Of a stretch of 64,000 nt of DNA, positions 7,867 to 15,537 are shown one piece after another. Each line of letters opens with the position of its first letter. Positions within the stretch are counted from its first letter, which is position 1. Made by a program: the position numbers and the translations under genes. The DNA comes from Bacillota bacterium (GTDB lineage Bacteria > Bacillota > Clostridia > Lachnospirales > Lachnospiraceae), in NCBI GenBank assembly GCA_023415055.1, contig JAEZLZ010000125.1:38330-102329 (forward strand). The letters are read 5' to 3'. Below the pieces are notes generated by a model. It searched no databases. It was not told the origin of the DNA and saw nothing but the letters and a program-made list of their open reading frames with translations.

Positions 7867-9126
7867 ATGAAAAACAAAATTTCACAGATGCGTCCGGAAT
7901 TATGGATGTTTATCATCCTAATCTCTGCAGTGGCGCTGGGTAACGGTCTTAGTGACGGCGTTTACTCAAATTATTTTAAGGAAGTTTATCAGGTCACTGC
8001 GTTCCAGAGAGGTTTTATCGAATTCCCGAGAGAGCTGCCGGGACTGCTTTGTGCATTTGTTATAGGTTTAATCGGCTTTCTTGGCGACATACGAATGGCA
8101 TTCATCGCACAGATATTGGCTGCCGTAGGTGTGACCTTACTTGGTCTTTTTACTCCGACCTTTGGTGTGATGCTGATTTTTCTGTTTACGAATTCTATGG
8201 GAATGCATCTATTTATGCCACTGTCCGATTCGATCGGAATGTCACTTGCCGAGCCGGACAAAATCGGTAAACGAATGGGGCAATTCTCCAGTATAAAGGC
8301 ATTGTTTGGTCTACTGGCAGCACTCCTTGTATTCTTTGGATTTCGTACCGGATTATTTTCCTTTGAGAGCAAGATAAAGTGGATTTTCTTGGTAGCAGCC
8401 GTTGCATTTGTGATCGCCATCGTCATGGCCGCACTAATGGTAGGAAAGATCAGAGCAAAGAAGACCGCTCCCCGTAGAACCAGGCTGGTATTTCGCAAGC
8501 AGTACCGTTATTATTATCTATTGACGGTATTGAAGGGAGTACAGAAGCAAATTGCATTTGTATACGGAACCTGGGTCATTGTTGATCTGCTGCTTAAGAA
8601 AGCGGATACTACTGCACTACTGACCATTATCGTAACCTTTATCTCCATCTTCTTTTTAAGCCAGCTCGGACGCTGGATGGATCGATTCGGAATCAAGAAG
8701 ATGATGTATTTGGATGCATTAACCTTTATTATTATATACATAATTTATGGCTTTGTGGTCTGGGGTATCGTGGAAGGCGTACTTCCAAACCATGGCTGGT
8801 CCGTATGGTTTATCTACCTGCTGTACATCTCGGATCGCTTGTCCATGCAGATCGGTATGGTGAATTCGATTTATCTGAAATCCATTGCGATAGATCCGGA
8901 GGAGGTAACCTCGGTCCTATCCACCGGTATCAGCTTAGATCATTTTGTATCGATTACCGCAGCACTTGCAGGTGGGGTGGTCTGGGCGAACTGGGGAAGT
9001 CAATGGGTATTCTTCCTTGCAGCTGCCTTTTCTCTCGGTAATCTCTATGTTGCTATCAAGGTTCAACCGGAAAAGGAACAAGAGCAATCAAGAATAATAA
9101 GGGAACAGCTTCAAAATAAGCAGTAA
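7867..9126 (+). CDS. MFS transporter
   Basis: This 419-aa polytopic membrane protein has about twelve hydrophobic segments split by a basic central loop (AKKTAPRRTRLVFRKQYR, near 197-214), the usual 6+6 MFS arrangement. Its second half contains GRWMDRFGIKKMM, a motif-A-like cytoplasmic loop. The start at 7867 follows AAGGAGCC. It stands alone between a terminator and the tocopherol-cyclase-like gene. Substrate and direction of transport cannot be deduced. Confidence 0.85.
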   Translation: MKNKISQMRPELWMFIILISAVALGNGLSDGVYSNYFKEVYQVTAFQRGFIEFPRELPGLLCAFVIGLIGFLGDIRMAFIAQILAAVGVTLLGLFTPTFGVMLIFLFTNSMGMHLFMPLSDSIGMSLAEPDKIGKRMGQFSSIKALFGLLAALLVFFGFRTGLFSFESKIKWIFLVAAVAFVIAIVMAALMVGKIRAKKTAPRRTRLVFRKQYRYYYLLTVLKGVQKQIAFVYGTWVIVDLLLKKADTTALLTIIVTFISIFFLSQLGRWMDRFGIKKMMYLDALTFIIIYIIYGFVVWGIVEGVLPNHGWSVWFIYLLYISDRLSMQIGMVNSIYLKSIAIDPEEVTSVLSTGISLDHFVSITAALAGGVVWANWGSQWVFFLAAAFSLGNLYVAIKVQPEKEQEQSRIIREQLQNKQ

Positions 9127-9256
9127 AAATAGAATATGTCCGCTATTGTGAATAAACATAAGGTTATGGTTAATATTAAGCTATGATGCAAAATCAGGAT
9201 AACATTACGCTTCATCAATTATTTTGTACTGATTCGCTGAAAGGAGGTAGCTTACA

Positions 9257-10126
9257 ATTAACCAGAATCCATCTCACAGCTATTTTAAAGGCTGGTATTT
9301 TAAAAATCAGACCGAGGAGGATATCATATCCTTTATTCCGGCTTACCACATTGATAAAGAAGGGAAAGCATCTGCCTCACTTCAAGTGATTAACGCAAAT
9401 GAGGCTCATCAGATATTTTATCCTTATTCGGAATTTCGATTTGCAAAGAACAGGATGATGATCCGTGTGGGGGATAACCTGTTTACCCCAGGGGGGATCC
9501 GCATTCATATCCATACAGAGAAGCTGACGGTTACCGGAAAGCTTCAATATGGGGCGTTTAGCCCGATGAAGCATGATATCATGGGACCCTTTCGGTATGT
9601 TTCCCGGATGCCTTGCTATCACAATATCTACAGTCTTGCACACAGTATACAGGGAGAGCTGATCGTAAATGGTTCACGGATCGACTTTAACCGGGGACTT
9701 GGGTATATTGAGGGGGATCAGGGCAGTGAATTTCCGACGGATTATCTTTGGACCCAGTGCAGCTGGCAGGAGGAGGACACGAATTCTCTGATGCTGTCTG
9801 TGGCAGACTTAAGGCTTGGCCCCATTTCCTTTACCGGATGCATCGGTATAATCTATTACAAGTGGAGGGAATATCGCTTTGCCACCTATCTTGGTGTCAG
9901 AATTAAAAGAATCAGCCCGACGGAGCTTTGGGTGCAGCAGGGGAAATATGAGCTGCAGGTGAAGATCTTAGAGAAGTTGGAGAATACACTTTTAGCACCG
10001 GTGAAAGGAAGTATGATTCGGACAGTTTATGAAAGCGTGGATGCCAGAATCCACTACCGTTTCACCATAGATGGAAGGGTGATATTTGACTTCATCCGGA
10101 AAGGATGCTTTGAAAGAGGATTATAG
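9257..10126 (+). CDS. Tocopherol cyclase-like family protein, ATT start or 5' frameshift
   Basis: The first ATG of this frame is at 9386, but the same frame upstream encodes the family signature SYFKGWYFKN and ISFIPAYHIDKEG, so the gene must begin earlier. An in-frame TAG at 9248-9250 limits the start to 9251-9257. ATT at 9257 sits 8 bases after GGAGGT. Alternatively, the frame opening at 9183 (LHQLFCTDSLKGG, resembling the family's N-terminus) was separated from the rest by a one-base indel near 9250-9300. Later family features include GYIEGDQGSEFPTDYLWTQC and LMLSVADLRLG. The family (beta-barrel halves like plant tocopherol cyclase) has no settled role in Clostridia. From the ATT the product is 289 aa. 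Confidence 0.65.
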   Translation: MNQNPSHSYFKGWYFKNQTEEDIISFIPAYHIDKEGKASASLQVINANEAHQIFYPYSEFRFAKNRMMIRVGDNLFTPGGIRIHIHTEKLTVTGKLQYGAFSPMKHDIMGPFRYVSRMPCYHNIYSLAHSIQGELIVNGSRIDFNRGLGYIEGDQGSEFPTDYLWTQCSWQEEDTNSLMLSVADLRLGPISFTGCIGIIYYKWREYRFATYLGVRIKRISPTELWVQQGKYELQVKILEKLENTLLAPVKGSMIRTVYESVDARIHYRFTIDGRVIFDFIRKGCFERGL

Positions 10127-10148
10127 TTTACGATAGAGTGTATGGGAA

Positions 10149-10185
10149 GCCGCTGCCTCAGCTTAACTGAGAAGGCGGCCTTTTC
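10149..10185 (+). terminator. Rho-independent terminator
   Basis: GCCGCTGCCTCAG and CTGAGAAGGCGGC form a long stem around a 5-base loop, followed by CTTTTC. Confidence 0.8.
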
Positions 10186-10225
10186 TTTCGTATAGAACAG
10201 GGTATTAATATAAGATTAAGGGAGC

Positions 10226-10273
10226 TTTCTATCTTATGATTGACGACTATTTGTAATTTCTGTAAGATAGAAA
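10226..10273 (+). promoter_or_regulatory. Inverted repeat upstream of the molybdenum/selenium island
   Basis: TTTCTATCTTA (10226-10236) and TAAGATAGAAA (10263-10273) are perfect 11-bp inverted arms with 26 bases between them, about 75 bases before the first gene of the island. It could be the binding site of the encoded ModE-like protein, or an RNA stem. It does not match the E. coli ModE box closely. Confidence 0.4.
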
Positions 10274-10347
10274 TCAATAGATAACTGCATCAACCTGTTT
10301 ACAAGGGAGCAGTATAAAAAGAGTAAAAAGCCATAGGGAGGAGTAAT

Positions 10348-11280
10348 ATGTCGGAGCGTACCGTTAAGACTGCCGGTGTAATCTCGGCGGCAAAAAAGAT
10401 CATAAGAAAAGAGCAGACCGATTCTTTATTACAGATTGGTTCTATCTCTGCGATTAAAAGAATCGTTCTGACCTTTCAGGTAGCAGGAATTGATCCCATC
10501 GTAGTTATTACCGGTTATCATTCGGACATCATCGAACGGGAACTTTGTGATTATGGGGTGATCTTTCTTCATAAGGAGAATTATGAGCACAGTCAATTAT
10601 TTCACCTAGCAAAAATGGGACTTTCCTATCTGCAGGGGAAATGTGACAAGGTTATGTTCACTCCGGTAAACATTCCGCTGTTTAGCCCAGAGACTCTTAG
10701 AAAGATGATGGAGTGCGATGATAAAGCGGTATCTCCCTCCTATCAAAATAAAGTAGGACATCCTACATTGATTACATCGGAGCTGATACCCTCATTGCTA
10801 GATTATCAGGGAGAGGGTGGAATGCCGGGTGCTCTTGCATGCCTTGGAATCACAAGGAGAATCATCGAGGTCGAAGATGAAGGAATTATTGAGGACACGG
10901 AGCAGTTAGAATATAAATCAGACTTAATCAGAAAACATAACAGTGATATCTTTCACCCCCATCTAAAACTCAGCCTGGAGAAGGAAAATCTCTTTTTTAA
11001 TGCTAAGACTAAGCTCCTGCTCACACTGATCCATGAGACCGGTTCCGTGAAGAGTGCCTGTAAAGCCATGGCACTATCCTATAGTAAGGCCTGGAAGATG
11101 TTAAACGCCCTGGAGGAGGCGGTCTCCTACCGGGTAATTTCCAGGCAGCAGGGAGGAAGCAAGGGAGGCAGGACGGAGCTTACCCCGGAAGGGGAACGGC
11201 TTCTAAAGGATTATGAGCTTTTTGAGAACAGAGTGAAGGAATATACCAGGGAGGAGTTCCGACGAATCTTTTTAGTGTGA
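10348..11280 (+). CDS. MobA/MocA-like nucleotidyltransferase domain fused to ModE-like HTH
   Basis: A 310-aa two-domain protein. Residues 8-200 align in layout with MobA/MocA molybdopterin nucleotidyltransferases (IVLTFQVAGIDPIVVITGYHSDIIE, a CDKVMFTPVNIPLFSPETL block and a GHPTLIT block), but the diagnostic LAAG-x-S-x-RMG nucleotide loop is replaced by ISAAKKIIRKEQTDSL, so catalysis is doubtful. Residues 225-305 are a ModE/LysR-type winged helix: ETGSVKSACKAMALSYSKAWKML followed by a GGSKGGRTELTPEG wing. It opens the selenium/molybdenum island and is likely its regulator, possibly reading molybdopterin or nucleotide state through the degenerate domain. Start ATG after GGGAGGAG. Confidence 0.8.
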   Translation: MSERTVKTAGVISAAKKIIRKEQTDSLLQIGSISAIKRIVLTFQVAGIDPIVVITGYHSDIIERELCDYGVIFLHKENYEHSQLFHLAKMGLSYLQGKCDKVMFTPVNIPLFSPETLRKMMECDDKAVSPSYQNKVGHPTLITSELIPSLLDYQGEGGMPGALACLGITRRIIEVEDEGIIEDTEQLEYKSDLIRKHNSDIFHPHLKLSLEKENLFFNAKTKLLLTLIHETGSVKSACKAMALSYSKAWKMLNALEEAVSYRVISRQQGGSKGGRTELTPEGERLLKDYELFENRVKEYTREEFRRIFLV

Positions 11281-11415
11281 CAGCAAAAAGCCTTCTACCG
11301 GCGTATTGTACTGTAAAGGCCGGACCGAGTTGTTTTAGCAAACAATTTGCATCATTTTCCATAAAATCTTACAATAGAATCATAGAAAAATGCTTGAAAA
11401 CAGAAAGGGAATCAG

Positions 11416-11566
11416 ATGATAAAGATCTTAGCTGTAGCACACTGTATCCTGAATACCGCATCCAAAGTAACCGGTTATAATGAGTTGGAGCAGAAGGAAG
11501 AAGCAGAGCATAGGCGAAGGTTGCTGGATTATGTAAGACAAAGCAATATCCAGCTGCTTCAGAATT
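11416..11566 (+). pseudogene. 5' fragment of a TudS/DUF523-like gene
   Basis: From the ATG at 11416 the frame begins MIKILAVAHCILNTASKV and continues to LDYVRQSNIQLLQ, resembling the N-terminus of DUF523/TudS-type cysteine-rich proteins. After about residue 50 the sequence switches abruptly into a different gene in another frame, and the rest of the family is missing. It is read as the left half of a deletion join. Confidence 0.55.
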
Positions 11567-11836
11567 ACAGCAATTATTTGTGGTCTTATCCTAAGCGTTG
11601 TTTGTCCGCTCATTGGAACACCAATCGGAATTGTTATTTATGGAGGTTTGACCGGAACGGTGAGTGATATTCTGGTTATGGCATTAAAGAATTCGGGAAG
11701 CAGTATCTTTGCAGCTTCATTTATTGCAAAAATCGGGAATAATCTACTGGATAAAATAGGTACCTGTGTATTAGCCTTCTTTCTGGTGAGGAGCCTTCCG
11801 GTGAGCATAAAGAGTACTATGAAAAGCTATAGCTAA
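11567..11836 (+). pseudogene. C-terminal fragment of an ECF transporter S component
   Basis: In the frame beginning near 11567 the sequence reads ICGLILSVVCPLIGTPIG, then YGGLTGTVSDILVMALKNSG and KIGNNLLDKIGTCVLAFFLVRSLP, ending at 11836. These are the last two membrane helices and the conserved tail of ECF-type vitamin-uptake S components. The N-terminal four helices are absent and no start with a ribosome site exists. Together with the preceding TudS-like fragment it marks a deletion that fused two genes. Confidence 0.6.
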
Positions 11837-11857
11837 GAGAAAAATATGGAAGTACAC

Positions 11858-11893
11858 CTCCTGGAATGGGTATAGGCCTGTTCCAGGATTTTC
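11858..11893 (+). terminator. Weak terminator-like hairpin
   Basis: CCTGGAA at 11860-11866 pairs with TTCCAGG at 11881-11887 and is followed by ATTTTC. The loop is 14 bases, so strength is uncertain. Confidence 0.4.
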
Positions 11894-11956
11894 AAATTAC
11901 AGGAAATTGTCCTTTATGAGTATAGAATAGTATGAATTGATGGAAAGTGGTGACTT

Positions 11957-12979
11957 ATGCAGGAGGAGATTATATTTTGTAAAGGAGGCGGATGTACCGC
12001 CAAATTAGGCCCGGGAATGCTGGCATCGGTTCTTGAGAAATTACCGAAGACAAAGGACCCCAATCTACTTGTTGGCTTTGACAGCTCGGATGATGCATCT
12101 GTCTATAAGTTAACGGATGAGCTGGCGATCGTTCAGACACTGGATTTCTTTCCCCCGATGGTGGAGGATCCCTACCTCTTTGGACAGATTGCCGCAGCCA
12201 ATGCGCTCTCAGATATCTATGCCATGGGTGGAGAGGTTAAGACAGCTCTCAATATCGTATGTTTTCCGGAGAAGATGGATTTAAATATTCTGGGAAAGAT
12301 TCTTCAGGGCGGAAGCGAAAAGGTGCTGGAAGCCGGCGGGGTACTGTCCGGGGGTCATTCCATCGTAGATACAGAGGTTAAGTACGGTTTATCGGTAACC
12401 GGAATCATTCACCCGGATAAGGTCTACAAGAATAATGATTGCCAAGAAGGAGATGCATTAATACTAACCAAACCACTGGGTGTCGGGATCGTTTGTACGG
12501 CAGAACGCATGAAGGAATGCTCGAAGGAGGCTCTGGGACTGGCGCTTCGCTCCATGACAACCCTGAACAAATATGCAGCAGAGCTACTAAAATATTATGA
12601 GGTGCATGCCTGCACGGATGTAACCGGTTTTGGATTCTTGGGTCATCTTTGTGAGATGCTTGACGATAAACAGGGAGCGATCATTGACAGCTTACAGATC
12701 CCTTATATACGTGAAGCGGTTTATTATGCTAATGAGTTCTATATCACAGCAGCAGCACAGAGAAATCGTAACCATGTTGGCGACAAAGTAGAATTTCAAA
12801 AGATACCCTTTGCGATGGAGGAGATCTTGTTTGATCCCCAGACCTCGGGAGGACTATTAATCAGTCTTCCGAAGAAGGAAGCAAAAGAGCTGCTTCCCAG
12901 AATTGAAAGTCTTGGACTTCCTTGTGGAATCGTTGGGACAGTTACGAAAAGTACCGGAACGAAGATCCTTGTTCGTTAA
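11957..12979 (+). CDS. selD: Selenide, water dikinase (selenophosphate synthase)
   Basis: SelD makes selenophosphate from selenide and ATP, the activated selenium donor for selenocysteine, tRNA and the labile selenium cofactor of molybdenum hydroxylases. The 340-aa protein is of the short bacterial type. The active-site pair is Cys13 and Lys16 in GGGCTAKLGPG, so this is the cysteine and not the selenocysteine form. Further signatures are the DDASVYKL region, GQIAAANALSDIYAMGG near 83-99, GGHSIVDTEVKYGL and DVTGFGFLGH. It lies directly upstream of yedF and the yqeB/yqeC genes. selA and selB are not in the window, pointing to the selenium-cofactor use of SelD here. Confidence 0.95.
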   Translation: MQEEIIFCKGGGCTAKLGPGMLASVLEKLPKTKDPNLLVGFDSSDDASVYKLTDELAIVQTLDFFPPMVEDPYLFGQIAAANALSDIYAMGGEVKTALNIVCFPEKMDLNILGKILQGGSEKVLEAGGVLSGGHSIVDTEVKYGLSVTGIIHPDKVYKNNDCQEGDALILTKPLGVGIVCTAERMKECSKEALGLALRSMTTLNKYAAELLKYYEVHACTDVTGFGFLGHLCEMLDDKQGAIIDSLQIPYIREAVYYANEFYITAAAQRNRNHVGDKVEFQKIPFAMEEILFDPQTSGGLLISLPKKEAKELLPRIESLGLPCGIVGTVTKSTGTKILVR

Positions 12980-13037
12980 GTTGTAAACAAATAGTTAAAA
13001 ATAGAAGAAAAGCGTAAGAATCGAAAGGAGAAGACAA

Positions 13038-13655
13038 ATGAAGCAGACATTAGATTGCCGGGGTAAAGCATGTCCCCTGCCGGTGATAGAGACGAAGAAA
13101 GCGATAGAGCAGCTTAAGCCGGGAGATCAGATCGAGGTAATAGTAGATAACAGCGTAGCAGTTCAAAATCTTACGAAGCTGGCCAAGCAGAAGAAGCATT
13201 CGGTTGAAACTATGGAGATTGAGAAGAACCTTTTTCATGTGACACTAACAATAAATGCCTCCCTCCAGTCGGAAGAAGATGACTTAGTGAATCTAAACTG
13301 TATTCCGGATCATACGGAGGGCCCTACCGTTGTGGTGATTTCCTCGGATAAGATGGGGGAGGGAGACGTGAAACTGGGTCATATCCTGATGAAGGGTTTT
13401 CTCTATGCTCTAACCGAGCTAGAGGAGCTGCCGGAGACGGTAATAATGTATAATAACGGAGTAAAACTGGCAGCGCAGGGTTCAGAATCTCTCGCAGATC
13501 TGAAGCTTCTGGAAGAACAGGGAGTAGAAATATTGGCCTGCGGAACCTGTCTGAATCATTATCATCTTACGGAACTACTTGGTGTGGGCTCAGTCACCAA
13601 TATGTATACCATAGTGGAGAAGCTCTCCAAGGCATGGAAGGTGATCAAGCCATGA
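13038..13655 (+). CDS. yedF: YedF-type sulfurtransferase-like protein (TusA + DsrE-like domains)
   Basis: A 205-aa fusion. Residues 1-72 are a TusA/SirA-like domain with the conserved CRGKACPLPVIETKKAI motif (the Cys-Pro active site). Residues 95-205 are a DsrE-like domain with VVVISSDKMGEGDVKLG and a cysteine pair in ACGTCLNHY. This architecture is the family that regularly accompanies SelD in genomes with selenium-dependent molybdenum hydroxylases, where it is thought to handle sulfur or selenium. AAAGGAG precedes the ATG. Its stop overlaps the yqeB start (ATGA), so the two are translationally coupled. Confidence 0.9.
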   Translation: MKQTLDCRGKACPLPVIETKKAIEQLKPGDQIEVIVDNSVAVQNLTKLAKQKKHSVETMEIEKNLFHVTLTINASLQSEEDDLVNLNCIPDHTEGPTVVVISSDKMGEGDVKLGHILMKGFLYALTELEELPETVIMYNNGVKLAAQGSESLADLKLLEEQGVEILACGTCLNHYHLTELLGVGSVTNMYTIVEKLSKAWKVIKP

Positions 13656-14452
13656 TAGAGAATAATCGGATTCTTGTCCGGGGTGCAGGCGATATCGCAA
13701 CCGGAACGATACAGAAGTTCATCCGAGCAGGGTTTGAGGTGCTGGCAACCGAGACAGAACATCCCTCCGCGATCCGAAGACATGTATCCCTCTGTGAAGC
13801 AGTCTATGAGGGCAGCTGGACGGTTGAGGATATTACTGCTGTTCGTGCAGCATCGGTTACAGAAGCTTATGAGATAATGAAGAGCCAAAAAGTGGCGATT
13901 CTTACGGATCCGAATTGTGAATGTCTTAAGGAGGTACAGCCGATTGCCGTTGTCGATGCAATCCTGGCAAAGAAAAATATCGGTACGAACCGGGCAATGG
14001 CACCGATTACCGTGGCTTTAGGGCCCGGCTTTGTCGCAGGTGAAGATGTGGATGTGGTGATTGAGACCATGCGGGGACATAATCTTGGAAGAATTATCTT
14101 GCAGGGAAGTGCCTTACCGAATACCGGCATCCCAGGACTGATCGATGGAATCGGCAAGGAACGCGTGATTCACGCCCCTTACGGCGGCATCCTTCGTAAT
14201 CGAAGGGCCATCGGCGACAATGTATCAAAAGGGGATATCATCGCTGAGATTGACGGTCAGCAAGTCATGGCAACGATCGATGGGATCCTGCGGGGATTAA
14301 TTCGGGACAGTTTCCAGGTAACGGTTGGCTTTAAGATGGCAGATATTGATCCCAGAGAGTCAGAGAAGGAAAATTGCTTTACCATATCCGATAAAGCAAG
14401 ATGTATCGGAGGCTCTGCACTGGAAGCGGTGTTAATGCTGAGAAATAGATGA
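13652..14452 (+). CDS. yqeB: Selenium-dependent molybdenum hydroxylase accessory protein YqeB
   Basis: This 266-aa protein belongs to the EF2563/YqeB family, a genomic marker of selenium-dependent molybdenum hydroxylases. Visible features are the N-terminal Rossmann-type LVRGAGDIATGTIQKF, the acidic EVQPIAVVDAILAKKN segment, LGPGFVAGEDVDVVIETMRGHNLGR and GKERVIHAPYGG. I chose the ATG at 13652, which overlaps the yedF stop and has AAGGTGAT upstream. An ATG at 13634 is possible. The exact reaction is not established; a role in inserting selenium into the molybdenum centre is inferred from co-occurrence. Confidence 0.88.
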   Translation: MIENNRILVRGAGDIATGTIQKFIRAGFEVLATETEHPSAIRRHVSLCEAVYEGSWTVEDITAVRAASVTEAYEIMKSQKVAILTDPNCECLKEVQPIAVVDAILAKKNIGTNRAMAPITVALGPGFVAGEDVDVVIETMRGHNLGRIILQGSALPNTGIPGLIDGIGKERVIHAPYGGILRNRRAIGDNVSKGDIIAEIDGQQVMATIDGILRGLIRDSFQVTVGFKMADIDPRESEKENCFTISDKARCIGGSALEAVLMLRNR

Positions 14453-14500
14453 GGTCGGACAGGCAGTAAAGGCACTTCGGATTCTGGAGGAGGAATATCG

Positions 14501-14737
14501 ATGAGACTAAAGGTTATGCAATGCATCATCACCTTTCATTCGACTACGGAGGCGATGCAGTTCGAGCAGGCAGCCAAGGATGCGTTCCTTGGCGGGCGAA
14601 TCATTCCTGTACCCAGAGAGCTTACCGCCGGCTGTGGATTAGCTTGGAAGGGTGAGTTAAGTGCGAGAGAAGCACTGGAACAGCTGATAAGGATACAGCA
14701 TCTGGGCTATGACAGGATAGAGGAAATGCTCCTCTAA
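14501..14737 (+). CDS. DUF3343 domain-containing protein
   Basis: This 78-aa protein matches the small DUF3343 family: an N-terminal CIITFHSTTEAMQFEQAAK segment, a central GRIIPVPRELTAGCGLAWK with the conserved P-R-x-I/L-x-x-x-C-G-x-A pattern, and a helical tail. A GGAGGAGG site precedes the ATG at 14501. The family is frequent next to selenium and molybdenum genes. Its function is unknown; the conserved Cys suggests metal or selenium handling, but that is inference. Confidence 0.8.
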   Translation: MRLKVMQCIITFHSTTEAMQFEQAAKDAFLGGRIIPVPRELTAGCGLAWKGELSAREALEQLIRIQHLGYDRIEEMLL

Positions 14738-14773
14738 TAAAGGAAAACTTAGAAGAGATTCAAGGAGAGGCTT

Positions 14774-15505
14774 ATGAAGGCTTGGTATCGGAAACATGAC
14801 ATATGGCAGGAGACAGATTCCCTTCTGGAAGCACTTGATTTGCAGGACCTTTCAAAGGGAAGTATCGCTGTTGTCGGAGCAGGTGGGAAAACCTCCGCTA
14901 TCTTTCGGATGGCGAAGGAAGCCGCTGATCAAAACAGTCGCGTCATAATTACGACCACGACTCATATGTTTCAAGAGCCTGGAGACCTTGCAGCTACGGC
15001 CGCAGAAGCTCGAGAGCTTCTCTTAAGGCAGTCGGTAGTTATCGCCGGAAGACCGGTGGAGGATGGTAAGATAACCGGACCTGCAGAGGAAGAGATGACA
15101 GGAATGGGAAAGCTTGCTGACCTGCTTCTCATCGAAGCGGACGGCTCCAAACGTCTTCCCCTGAAAGTACCGTCGGACCGGGAACCAGTGATTCCTTCGG
15201 GTACGGACCGGATATTCGTAGTGGCGGGACTAAGCGGTATCGGACATTCGATCTCGGGATGCTGTCACAGACAAGAGCTGGTCCAGTCCCTTCTGCAGAC
15301 CTCCTTGGAACATATCATAGAGCCGAAGGATGTTGCGACTATGATAAGTAAGGGATATCTCACAAGAGAGTTTCGAAAAAAAATGTATCCCGTCACAGTG
15401 ATCCTGAATCAAGCAGATGATGAAGCTGCAAGGGCGGCGGCAGAAGAGATAGCGGATTATCTTAAGCCATATACCTGTATTATAACAAAGTTAAAAGAAG
15501 AGTAA
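14774..15505 (+). CDS. yqeC: Putative selenium cofactor biosynthesis protein YqeC
   Basis: A 243-aa P-loop protein. The nucleotide-binding motif is GAGGKTSAIFRMAKE near residues 35-49. Further family features are ITTTTHMFQ, LLIEADGSKRLPLKVPSDREPVIP (an acidic substrate site) and VILNQADD. YqeC is, with YqeB and SelD, one of the three markers of the selenium-dependent molybdenum hydroxylase trait. The GGAGAGG site and 36-base spacing after the DUF3343 gene place it in the same operon. Confidence 0.88.
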   Translation: MKAWYRKHDIWQETDSLLEALDLQDLSKGSIAVVGAGGKTSAIFRMAKEAADQNSRVIITTTTHMFQEPGDLAATAAEARELLLRQSVVIAGRPVEDGKITGPAEEEMTGMGKLADLLLIEADGSKRLPLKVPSDREPVIPSGTDRIFVVAGLSGIGHSISGCCHRQELVQSLLQTSLEHIIEPKDVATMISKGYLTREFRKKMYPVTVILNQADDEAARAAAEEIADYLKPYTCIITKLKEE

Positions 15506-15537
15506 CGAACTCATAGAGGAGGACTTGAATAATTAGT

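Noticed and set aside
7989..8498. 169-aa minus-strand ORF over the MFS gene
   Set aside because: Antisense to transmembrane coding sequence with Ser/Ile-rich, low-information translation; a typical shadow ORF.
10127..10347. Molybdenum cofactor or tungsten riboswitch before the island
   Set aside because: The region is short and I could not find the conserved multi-stem pattern; only a terminator and one inverted repeat are visible.
11957..12979. Selenocysteine in SelD
   Set aside because: The active-site codon encodes Cys13; no in-frame TGA is present.
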